Shown: positions 1 to 6,234 of the stretch, in pieces
Position numbering within the stretch: position 1 is the stretch's first letter
How the letters are laid out: every line of letters begins with the position of its first letter
Assembly (NCBI GenBank): GCA_003449515.1
Contig: DMHI01000227.1
Location: forward strand, 6,071-14,032
Length of the DNA: 7,962 nucleotides
Source of the DNA: Lysobacteraceae bacterium
Lineage (GTDB): Bacteria > Pseudomonadota > Gammaproteobacteria > Xanthomonadales > Xanthomonadaceae
Reading direction: 5' to 3'
Translations under genes and position numbers: made by a program
Notes under the pieces: model-generated
What the model saw: the letters and a program-made list of their open reading frames with translations, nothing else
Database searches by the model: none
What the model was told of the DNA's origin: nothing

Positions 1-1887
1 TCGCAGAAGAAGTTCGACGAGACCGCCGCGAAGATGGGCTGGGACCGCCGGCGCGTGCTGCCCGTCACCGGCGACCTGGCCAAGCCGAAGCTCGGCATGA
101 GCGCCGCGCAGCTCAAGGCGCTGGCGGGCAAGGTCAAGCACGTCTTCCACCTCGCCGCCATCTACGACCTCACCGCCGACGCCGAATCGCAGCGCATCGC
201 CAATGTCGAGGGCACGAAGCACGCGATGGAGTTCGCCGGTGCCATCAAGGCCGCCTGCTTCCACCACACCAGTTCGATCGCCGCCGCCGGTCTGTACCCG
301 GGTGTGTTCCGCGAGGACATGTTCGACGAGGCCGAAGGCCTCAACGATCCGTATTTCCGCACCAAGCACGATTCCGAAGGTCTGGTGCGCACCTCCTGCC
401 CGGTGCCGTTCCGCATCTACCGGCCGGGTGTCGTCATCGGCCACAGCGGCACGGGGGAGATCGACAAGATCGACGGGCCGTACTACCTGTTCACGTTGAT
501 CAAGAAGATGCGTCAGGCCCTCCCGCAGTGGATGCCCACGCTCGGCATCGAAGGCGGCAGGATCAACCTCGTGCCGGTCGATTTCGTCGTCGCGGCGATG
601 GACCACATCGCCCACAAGCGCGGCCTCGACGGCAAGTGCTTCCACCTCGTCGACCCCGATCCGAAGCGGATCGGCGAGGCGATGAACATCTTCGCGCGCG
701 CCGCCCATGCGCCGGAGATGAGCATGCGCATCGATGCGCGCACGTTCGCGGTGGTGCCCGGCTACATCCGCAGCGCCTTCAAGAACCTGCCGCCGGTGCA
801 GCGATTCTCGAAAGTCATCCTGAAAGACCTGAGGATTCCGCGCGAGGCGCTGGGCTACCTCACCTATCCCACCCGCTTCGACACCCGCGAGGTCGAGCGT
901 GCGCTGAAGGGGTCGGGCATCAGCGTGCCGAAGCTCGAGGATTACGCCTGGCGGCTTTGGGACTACTGGGAGCGCCACCTCGATCCCGATCTCTTCGTCG
1001 ACCGCTCGCTGCGCGGCAAGGTCGAGAACCGGGTGGTGCTGGTCACCGGCGGCTCGTCGGGGATCGGCCTCGCCGCCGCCCACAAGATCGCCGAGGCCGG
1101 GGCCAAGGTGGTCATCGTCGCGCGTGGCGAGGAGGAACTGTTCAAGGCCCGCGACGAGATCAAGGCCAAGGGCGGCCAGTGCTTCGCCTACACCGCCGAT
1201 CTCACCGACCTCGCCAGCTGCGACGAGCTGATCAGGAAAGTGCAGGCCGAGATCGGCCCGGTCGACATCCTGATCAACAATGCGGGACGCTCGATCCGCC
1301 GCTCGATCGAGCTGAGCTTCGATCGCTTCCACGACTTCGAGCGGACGATGCAGCTCAACTACTTCGGCAGCCTGCGCCTGATCATGGGCGTGCTGCCGTC
1401 GATGATCGAACGCCGCGGTGGCCACATCATCAACATCTCGTCGATCGGCGTGCTGGCGAACTCGCCGCGCTTCTCCGCCTACGTGGCGTCGAAGGCGGCG
1501 CTCGACGCCTTCAGCCGCTGCGCGCAGGGCGAGTTGTCGGGCAAGAACATCGCCTTCACCACGGTCAACATGCCGCTGGTGAAAACGCCGATGATCGCGC
1601 CGACGAAGATGTACGACTCGGTGCCGACGCTGACGCCGGAAGAGGCCGCCGATCTGATCGTCGAGGCGGTGATCACGCGCTCCAGCCGTGTGGCGACGCG
1701 GCTCGGCATTTTCGCCTCGGTGCTGAACTCGGTGGCGCCGAAGGCCTACGAGATCGTGATGAACACCGCCTACGAGCTGTTCCCGGACTCGGCGGCGGCC
1801 AAGGGCATCAAGGGCATGCGCGAGGGCGACAAGGCCACCAACGAGCAGATCGCGTTCGCCGCGCTGATGCGCGGCGTCCACTGGTAG
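1..1887 (+). CDS. Two-domain SDR reductase, fatty acyl-CoA reductase (Maqu_2507-like), 5' truncated
   Basis: The reading frame is open from base 1 (Ser-Gln-Lys-Lys...) to the TAG at 1885-1887, giving 628 visible residues. The first ATG at 34 is internal, and the true start lies upstream. By recall, the sequence follows the Marinobacter fatty acyl-CoA reductase Maqu_2507 (about 660 residues) along its whole length, so roughly 35-40 N-terminal residues, including the first dinucleotide-binding glycine motif, are missing. The N-terminal extended-SDR (NAD_binding_4-like) domain spans about residues 1-330 and has a YFRTK catalytic Tyr/Lys pair at 118-122. The C-terminal classical SDR domain spans about 340-600, with TGGSSGIG at 349-356, NNAG near 426-429, a Ser pair in NISSIG and YVASK at 494-498. 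The family reduces acyl-CoA via aldehyde to fatty alcohol using NADPH. Both catalytic sites look intact. It converges on the nuclease-like gene with an 18-base gap. The family call is firm; the exact substrate is inferred. Confidence 0.85.
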   Translation, partial: SQKKFDETAAKMGWDRRRVLPVTGDLAKPKLGMSAAQLKALAGKVKHVFHLAAIYDLTADAESQRIANVEGTKHAMEFAGAIKAACFHHTSSIAAAGLYPGVFREDMFDEAEGLNDPYFRTKHDSEGLVRTSCPVPFRIYRPGVVIGHSGTGEIDKIDGPYYLFTLIKKMRQALPQWMPTLGIEGGRINLVPVDFVVAAMDHIAHKRGLDGKCFHLVDPDPKRIGEAMNIFARAAHAPEMSMRIDARTFAVVPGYIRSAFKNLPPVQRFSKVILKDLRIPREALGYLTYPTRFDTREVERALKGSGISVPKLEDYAWRLWDYWERHLDPDLFVDRSLRGKVENRVVLVTGGSSGIGLAAAHKIAEAGAKVVIVARGEEELFKARDEIKAKGGQCFAYTADLTDLASCDELIRKVQAEIGPVDILINNAGRSIRRSIELSFDRFHDFERTMQLNYFGSLRLIMGVLPSMIERRGGHIINISSIGVLANSPRFSAYVASKAALDAFSRCAQGELSGKNIAFTTVNMPLVKTPMIAPTKMYDSVPTLTPEEAADLIVEAVITRSSRVATRLGIFASVLNSVAPKAYEIVMNTAYELFPDSAAAKGIKGMREGDKATNEQIAFAALMRGVHW

Positions 1888-1905
1888 CGAACCAGCGGCG
1901 CGGCC

Positions 1906-2880
1906 TCAGGGGCAGCGGCGCCAGCGCACCTCGGCGCCGTCGCTGGCCTCCATCTGCAGGCGCGCTTCGCGGAGCACCGGGAAATCGTCGGCGAGCCCGC
2001 AGACGTCGGCGTAAGCGGTGTCGATCGTCGAGCGCCGGCTGATCGACAGCACCAGCGTGCTGGCGCTCGACCAGGTGGCGCTCTCCACGGCGGGCAGCGC
2101 CGCCAGGGCCTTGGCCACCGTCACCCGGGGATCGACCGCGGGCGCGGCGTCGATGGCGGCGTCCGCGGCGTCGGTCGCCGTCGCCGCCGGGGTGGCGGGC
2201 GCTGCGGTGGTCGTGGCCGGTGCACTGCCCGGTGCACTGCCCGGTGCACTGGCCGGTGCGCTGGCCGGTACGACCGGTGGCGCGGTGTCGGCGCTCCAGA
2301 ACACGATGCCGACCGCGAGAATGCTGGCGGCGATGGCGGACAGGCGGCGCGGACGTTGGATGCATTGCTCCGCCTCGGCTTCGATGCCCGCGCGCGTGCT
2401 GGCGTCGAGCCCGGCGCGAAGCAGGGCCCACACGGCCGCGCCGTCGAGGCAGGTGATGTGCATCCGGTCGGCTTGCGTCCGGGCCTCGGGCTCGACGGTG
2501 CCGAGCGTCACCACCATCACCTCGTCGATGCCGGCTTCCTGCCGTCGTTTCTCCGCATCGAGCAGCACCGGCGCGCCGATGCGATAGGCCGTGCCGTGCT
2601 TGTACACCAGCAGCACGGTGCTGCTGCCGCGGCGCAGCAACCGTTCGCCGAGTGGCGCGCCCTGCGCGCCGGCGAGATCGCTGCCGGTCGAATAGCCCTG
2701 CAGCTCCAACGCCTCGACCAGTTGCGTCAGGGTGGCACGCCAGTGCTGCGCGCTGAGCACCTCGACGCCGATCCGTTCGAGGTGGCGACGCTTCTGCACG
2801 CGCCCGAACCAGAACTGGCTGGCGAGGACAAGGGCGATCGCGACAGCGATCGCAGCGAGGATCGTCAGGACGAGAGGCAT
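1906..2880 (-). CDS. Membrane-anchored protein with degenerate Mrr/restriction-endonuclease-like domain
   Basis: The 324-residue protein starts with a hydrophobic segment (about residues 3-24) followed by a basic RVQKRR stretch, so the next part should be cytoplasmic. Residues about 43-160 resemble the Mrr-type restriction endonuclease fold. There is a predicted beta strand ending in LLVYKHG (Lys94), a helix, then VMVVTLG, and an LDGAAVWALL end like the 'lidg..lw.ll' end of Mrr domains. The usual acidic/Gln-x-Lys signature is reduced to Val-Tyr-Lys, so nuclease activity is doubtful. A second hydrophobic segment lies at about 181-197, then a low-complexity Ala/Pro/Ser/Thr linker (about 199-248) carrying SAPG repeats. 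The C-terminal domain of about 75 residues has two cysteines (294, 323) and is not recognised. No good Shine-Dalgarno precedes the ATG at 2880, but this start gives a sensible membrane anchor. Similar proteins in Xanthomonadales are usually labelled 'restriction endonuclease'; no methylase partner is present. Confidence 0.7.
   Translation of the reverse strand: MPLVLTILAAIAVAIALVLASQFWFGRVQKRRHLERIGVEVLSAQHWRATLTQLVEALELQGYSTGSDLAGAQGAPLGERLLRRGSSTVLLVYKHGTAYRIGAPVLLDAEKRRQEAGIDEVMVVTLGTVEPEARTQADRMHITCLDGAAVWALLRAGLDASTRAGIEAEAEQCIQRPRRLSAIAASILAVGIVFWSADTAPPVVPASAPASAPGSAPGSAPATTTAAPATPAATATDAADAAIDAAPAVDPRVTVAKALAALPAVESATWSSASTLVLSISRRSTIDTAYADVCGLADDFPVLREARLQMEASDGAEVRWRRCP
2219..2266. 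repeat. 12-bp tandem repeat, four units, in-frame
   Basis: Four head-to-tail copies of a 12-base unit are present: GGTGCACTGCCC twice (2219-2230, 2231-2242), then GGTGCACTGGCC (2243-2254) and GGTGCGCTGGCC (2255-2266). A decayed fifth copy begins at 2267. Because the unit is a multiple of three, it codes for a Ser-Ala-Pro-Gly/Ala repeat in the linker of the minus-strand nuclease-like protein. Copy-number change would lengthen or shorten the linker without a frameshift. Confidence 0.9.
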
Positions 2881-2927
2881 GGATTCACGCGGGTACCGGG
2901 AGCCGGCACCTTACCCTGTTGCGCCGC

Positions 2928-2962
2928 ACAAAAAAACACGGCGCCCCGGGAGGCGCCGTGTG
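2928..2962 (-). terminator. Rho-independent terminator of the phasin gene
   Basis: A perfect 10-bp inverted repeat (2936-2945 with 2952-2961, GC-rich core GGCGCC) encloses a 6-base loop. Read on the minus strand it is followed by a run of seven T (A-run at 2930-2936 on the plus strand, overlapping the stem base). It lies 21 bases past the phasin stop codon and before the next minus-strand gene, so it should separate the phasin transcript from the nuclease-like gene. The plus-strand side has no T-run, so it works in one direction. Confidence 0.9.
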
Positions 2963-2982
2963 TTCGTGGGCAGGATCGTGGC

Positions 2983-3624
2983 TTACGGGACTTCCGGGGC
3001 GGTGATTGGCGCCAGTGCGGCCTTGCGCACCTTCGCCGGGGCGGCGGCCTTGCGTCGGCGCGGGGCGGCCTTGGCCTCGGCGAGCGGGGCTTTGGCGGGC
3101 TTGGCGGGCTTGGCGGCTTTCTTTGCGGGCGTGCTGGCCTTCTTCTTCGTCGCGGCCGAGGCCGGCTTGGCAGCCGCCGGCAGCGCGCCACGCTGCTTGA
3201 CCGCCCGGGTCAGCGCATCGACGCGCGCGGAGAGCTCGGCGAGATCCTCGCGACCGGGCACGCCGAGGCGGGTCAGGGCGCGCTGGACGCGCTCCTCGAA
3301 GACCTTCTCGAGGCGATCCCAGGTATCGACCGCACGCTCGCGCACCGAACCGACACGCTCCTCGACGGCGTCACGCACCGCATCGACGTGACCGGTCGCC
3401 GCCTTGCGGGTGGCGGTCTCGAAACCCGCGCCTTCCTTCACCAGGGTGTCGAACAGTTTCGAGCCTTCGTGCTGGGCGCGCTGGAAGGCGCCAACACCCG
3501 CCAGCCAGATCTGCTGCGCCGATTCGGCCAGGCCACGCGAGAGCTGTTCGGCCTTGGCTTGCAGGTCGGCTGGCGAGGCTGCGGCGGACGGGGATTTGCG
3601 GGACGACTTCTTGAGCTTGGCCAT
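2983..3624 (-). CDS. Phasin, PhaF/PhaI type, granule-associated protein with histone-like tail
   Basis: This is a 213-residue protein. Residues about 25-145 form an amphipathic, helix-rich phasin domain with the QIWLAGVGAFQRAQ signature (38-51) followed by SKLFDTLVKEG (55-65). A heptad-like stretch, REDLAELSARVDALTRAV (125-142), resembles the PhaF oligomerisation coiled coil. The tail (about 146-206) is rich in Lys, Ala and Pro with AKKAAKPAKPAK-type repeats, as in PhaF and histone-H1-like proteins, and could bind DNA. Phasins coat polyhydroxyalkanoate or other storage granules and, in PhaF, tether them to the nucleoid. I chose MAKLKK at 3624 because the domain and a Lys-rich start fit the family. 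The in-frame ATG at 3690 would add 22 residues unlike a phasin. An AGAGAA-like weak ribosome site (AGAGAA, about 6 bases upstream) precedes it. A strong terminator follows. No PHA synthase is within view. Confidence 0.9.
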   Translation of the reverse strand: MAKLKKSSRKSPSAAASPADLQAKAEQLSRGLAESAQQIWLAGVGAFQRAQHEGSKLFDTLVKEGAGFETATRKAATGHVDAVRDAVEERVGSVRERAVDTWDRLEKVFEERVQRALTRLGVPGREDLAELSARVDALTRAVKQRGALPAAAKPASAATKKKASTPAKKAAKPAKPAKAPLAEAKAAPRRRKAAAPAKVRKAALAPITAPEVP

Positions 3625-3710
3625 GGGCCGTTCTCTGGCATTTGATAAGGAAAGTACAGTCACTCTCGCCGCGCCTGCTAGAGCATTCACACCAGCACGG
3701 GCAACGGCGC

Positions 3711-4976
3711 TCAGCCGGCGCGCTGCGGTCGCCGGCGCGCACGCTTGCGCTCGATGCGCGCGTCGTGCGCCAACAGGGCCTCGAGGTCATCGAGCGAGCG
3801 GTGCAGGCGCGCGCTGGTCTCGGTGCGCGCCGGGCGCGTCGACACCCCGTCGAGGATCGACCGCGGACCGCCGTCGAGCACCTCCTCGCGCAGGCGCAGG
3901 CCGTGGCGGGCGAACATCGGCGCCAGTTGGGCGCGGCGCTCCTGCAGGTCCTTCAACGTTGCGGCGAACGCGTATTCGCAGACCTTCAGGCGGTGGTCGT
4001 AGCGGAACACGCTGGTGAAGAACATCTCGCCGTCGTCCTCGTCCGGCTCCATGACCAGCTGGTCGGTATCCGGGTACTGGCGCGCGTACTTTTCGAGGCC
4101 AACCTGCACGCGCGACTGCAGCAGCGTGCGGAAGGTCTGCGACAGCACCACCGGAAGCCCGCCCTCGGCGAGGCGATCGAGGCCGGCGGGACGCTTCCCG
4201 CCGCGGCTGGCGTCGAAGGGCACGAAGGGGTTCACCCCGAGAAGCAGGTCGATGCCCTTGTCGAGGGCGACCGAGGCGTGCATGGTGCGCCGCAGCGCGC
4301 CATCGACGAAATGACGGTCGCGGATGCACACCGGCGGGTAGAGGCCCGGCAGGGCGGCACTGGCCTGCACCGCGCGCGAGATCGGCACATCGTCCCAGTC
4401 GTGCGAGCCGAAGCGCACCGCCTTGCCGCTGTCGAGGTCGACGGCGACCACGTAGAGGGGCCGTTCGAGCTCGCGGAAATCGTTGCTGCGCCCCTGCGTG
4501 GTGAACAGGCGGCGCAGGAAGCCCTCCACGTCGGTGTTGTCGAACAGGCCATTCGGAATCACCGCACCCAGGCGCGAGAACAGGTCGCCGAGCGAGGCAG
4601 CCATCGGGTCGGCGAGCGCCTCGCCGGCCCAGCGCAGCAGCAGGCGGGGCGCGCCGGCGGCCCGGCGCAGGTACTCGCCCACGGCCGGCTTGAGAAACAT
4701 CGCCGGTCTGAACTCCACCTCGGCGTCGCCGGTGAGGAAGATCCGGCACATTTCGGCGGTGCCGATCCGGTTCGCCAGCCCGGCGGCGAGAAACGCGCCG
4801 GAGCTGACGCCCACGTAGACGTCGAGCCGGGTCAGGTCGAGGCCGTCGATCGCCACCTCCAGCGCCCGCAGAGCGCCCAGCTCGTACATGCCGCCGGTCG
4901 GGCCACCTCCGGCGATCGCGAGGCCGATGCGGCCGCGACTCCGGGTGCGGGGTTGGGCGGGTTGGACGACGAGCAT
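3711..4976 (-). CDS. Patatin-like phospholipase family protein
   Basis: With the start at 4976 the protein has 421 residues. It carries the patatin Ser-Asp dyad layout: a glycine-rich oxyanion loop GGGPTGG (23-29), the nucleophile elbow GVSSG (56-60, Ser58) and the Asp motif VDGAL (Asp225). The oxyanion loop lacks the Arg/Lys usual in GGGxRG. The family hydrolyses acyl esters of phospholipids or neutral lipids; no signal peptide is seen, so it probably acts in the cytoplasm or at membrane or granule surfaces. The last 35 residues are charged and Arg-rich. The frame stays open upstream to 5195, with another ATG at 5030 (439 residues). I prefer 4976 because the domain begins about 15 residues later, the extra sequence looks like non-coding readthrough, and a possible -10 (TAGACT, 5011-5006) lies between the two. 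No clear ribosome site supports either start. It lies upstream of, and on the same strand as, the phasin gene with an 86-base gap, so cotranscription is possible. Confidence 0.87.
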   Translation of the reverse strand: MLVVQPAQPRTRSRGRIGLAIAGGGPTGGMYELGALRALEVAIDGLDLTRLDVYVGVSSGAFLAAGLANRIGTAEMCRIFLTGDAEVEFRPAMFLKPAVGEYLRRAAGAPRLLLRWAGEALADPMAASLGDLFSRLGAVIPNGLFDNTDVEGFLRRLFTTQGRSNDFRELERPLYVVAVDLDSGKAVRFGSHDWDDVPISRAVQASAALPGLYPPVCIRDRHFVDGALRRTMHASVALDKGIDLLLGVNPFVPFDASRGGKRPAGLDRLAEGGLPVVLSQTFRTLLQSRVQVGLEKYARQYPDTDQLVMEPDEDDGEMFFTSVFRYDHRLKVCEYAFAATLKDLQERRAQLAPMFARHGLRLREEVLDGGPRSILDGVSTRPARTETSARLHRSLDDLEALLAHDARIERKRARRRPQRAG

Positions 4977-5085
4977 GGGCGGGCCTGCGCTGCGGGTACC
5001 ACGGGAGTCTAACGGCTCCGGCGCGGCCATCGCGCTGCGGCGACCCGTTGCGCGCCGCACTCGTCCATCATCGGTGCCCGATCCC

Positions 5086-5092
5086 AAGGTGG
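5086..5092 (+). promoter_or_regulatory. Shine-Dalgarno fixing the start of the FFLSDLY protein
   Basis: AAGGTGG lies five bases before the ATG at 5098. It selects this start over upstream in-frame ATGs (from 4888), which would overlap the divergent patatin gene. Confidence 0.7.
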
Positions 5093-5097
5093 AACCG

Positions 5098-5817
5098 ATG
5101 TCCGACGATCCGGGCCAGCGCGCCATGATGAAAGCCGCCATCGCCCGCCGGCTGCACTGGCGCGCCTCGGCGTTCGCGCCCGCCCGCGTGGGCAACGGCT
5201 CGCCCGCGCTGCCCCTGTTGCGCGCCTGGCAGGCCGCACGGCTGGAGCGCAGCTTCGCCGACGTGCTGGCCGATCCGACGATGCGCGATGCCGGGCGGTT
5301 CTTCCTGAGCGATCTCTACGCCGACCGCGACTTCAGTGCCCGCGACCGCGATGTCGACCGGATCATGCCGATCATGGTCCATCTGCTGCCGGAATCGATG
5401 CTGCGTGCGGCCCGCGACGCCATCGAGCTGCACGTGCTCAGCCACGTGCTCGATCTGTGCATGGTGGCGGTGATCGAGCGCCGGCGCTGGCGCCGTCTCG
5501 ATACCGAGCGCTACGCCGAGGCCTATCGTGAAGCCGGGCTGCCGCGCCTGCGCCGGCGCCAGATCGATCTGGTGGTGGCGGTGGGGCGCAGCCTCGACGC
5601 CGCGGTACAGCGTCACGGCGTGCATCGCCTGCTGCGCGCCTCGCGGCTGCCGGCGCGGGCGACCGGGCTCGCCGAGCTGCAGCGATTCCTCGAGCGCGGG
5701 TTCGACGCCTTCGCCCGACTGGGCGGCGCCGATCGCTTCCTGCAGCGCGTGGCGCAAGGCGAGGGCGAGGTGAGCCGTCGCCTGTTCGCCGGGCACCCGC
5801 GGCCCTTCGACCCCTGA
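5098..5817 (+). CDS. Uncharacterised FFLEELY-motif-like protein (FFLSDLY)
   Basis: This is a 239-residue, helix-rich, Arg-rich soluble protein with no signal peptide. It contains FFLSDLY (68-74) followed by a pattern of Asp/Arg residues, then PIMVHLLPESML (91-102) and a long hydrophobic-faced helix, IELHVLSHVLDLCMVAVIE. That arrangement matches a conserved proteobacterial family of unknown function named for an FFLEELY-type motif; this is from recall, not a search. The start at 5098 is backed by a good ribosome site. It is transcribed away from the patatin gene (121-base gap) and converges on the PHA system gene (20-base gap between stops). Its position among phasin, patatin and PHA system genes suggests a link with storage-lipid granules or membrane lipid, but no catalytic motif is visible and the function is unknown. 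Confidence 0.8.
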   Translation: MSDDPGQRAMMKAAIARRLHWRASAFAPARVGNGSPALPLLRAWQAARLERSFADVLADPTMRDAGRFFLSDLYADRDFSARDRDVDRIMPIMVHLLPESMLRAARDAIELHVLSHVLDLCMVAVIERRRWRRLDTERYAEAYREAGLPRLRRRQIDLVVAVGRSLDAAVQRHGVHRLLRASRLPARATGLAELQRFLERGFDAFARLGGADRFLQRVAQGEGEVSRRLFAGHPRPFDP

Positions 5818-5837
5818 AGCCAGGCTGCGGCCGGCGG

Positions 5838-6116
5838 TCAGCGGCCGAACTGCTGCTCGATGGTCTGGTGGATCTCGCGCTCGATCGCTCCCTTGAGCGC
5901 GAACAGCAGGAAGCCGAGTCGCACCGACACGCGCAGGTCGTGGGCCGACACCGCGATCTCGCCATTGACGCCGCTGCGGGTGAAGCGCAGCACATTGCCG
6001 CGCCAGCCGTAGTCGACGTCGAAACGTTCGGCGATCCGCTCGGCGATGGTCTCCACGCGCGCCTTGGCGTCCTTCAGGGGCAGCACATGTGCGCGGCGGA
6101 TGTCGATATCGGTCAT
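5838..6116 (-). CDS. Polyhydroxyalkanoic acid system family protein (PHA_gran_rgn-like)
   Basis: This 92-residue protein matches the small 'polyhydroxyalkanoic acid system protein' family (PHA_gran_rgn, PF09650/TIGR02610 by recall). It shows the MTDIDIRRAH start, an amphipathic helix of Ala/Arg/Glu (residues 15-32), a beta region WRGNVLRFTRSGVNGEIAV (38-56), and the LGFLLFALKGAIEREI segment (67-82) before a short charged end. Family members are found beside PHA granule genes; no biochemical role is established. A strong Shine-Dalgarno (GGAGGA on the minus strand, 6126-6121) sits four bases from the ATG at 6116, so the start is secure. It is single-gene, divergent from the FHA-like gene and convergent with the FFLSDLY gene. 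Confidence 0.9.
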   Translation of the reverse strand: MTDIDIRRAHVLPLKDAKARVETIAERIAERFDVDYGWRGNVLRFTRSGVNGEIAVSAHDLRVSVRLGFLLFALKGAIEREIHQTIEQQFGR

Positions 6117-6120
6117 GGGG

Positions 6121-6126
6121 TCCTCC
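6121..6126 (-). promoter_or_regulatory. Strong Shine-Dalgarno of the PHA system gene
   Basis: GGAGGA on the minus strand lies four bases before the ATG at 6116 and is among the strongest ribosome sites in the window. Confidence 0.75.
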
Positions 6127-6207
6127 GCGCCGGATTCTGGCGTATGCGCAAGGGGCCTGCCAGCGCGTGCCGCGCCGGCATCGCCGGTCTTCGCCGCGTG
6201 ATCGCTG

Positions 6208-6216
6208 TGCTACCTT
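6208..6216 (+). promoter_or_regulatory. Possible extended -10 promoter of the FHA-like gene
   Basis: TGCTACCTT fits an extended -10 (TGn followed by TACCTT, 6211-6216). No good -35 hexamer is visible 17 bases upstream. A start about seven bases downstream would give a leader of only about 12 bases, just containing the ribosome site. The same GTGCTA core occurs before serC. Prediction only. Confidence 0.33.
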
Positions 6217-6224
6217 GCGGTGAC

Positions 6225-6230
6225 GGGAGG
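6225..6230 (+). promoter_or_regulatory. Shine-Dalgarno deciding the FHA-like start
   Basis: GGGAGG is followed by two consecutive in-frame ATG codons at 6232 and 6235. The second has the more workable spacing (four bases against one), and a GTG at 6220 would lie upstream of the ribosome site, so 6235 is preferred. Confidence 0.6.
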
Positions 6231-6234
6231 AATG

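Noticed and set aside
1881..1895. Small hairpin (CTGGT/ACCAG) at the reductase stop codon
   Set aside because: The stem has only five pairs and no T-run follows, so it is not a convincing terminator.
528..2042. A 504-codon open frame on the plus strand
   Set aside because: It overlaps the reductase gene in another frame and gives an Arg/Ala/Pro-rich product with no domain; it is a GC-driven shadow.
2834..2853. Two GCGATCGC palindromes four bases apart, like an operator or a HIP1-type repeat
   Set aside because: They lie inside the first membrane segment of the nuclease-like gene, where alternating Ala/Ile/Val codons produce them, and no further copies were noticed.
2356..3645. A 429-codon open frame on the plus strand
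   Set aside because: It reads antisense through the nuclease-like gene, the phasin terminator and the phasin gene; its product is Gly/Arg-rich shadow sequence.
3642..5012. A 456-codon open frame on the plus strand opposite the patatin gene
   Set aside because: The patatin frame has intact catalytic motifs, whereas this product is low-complexity and matches nothing.
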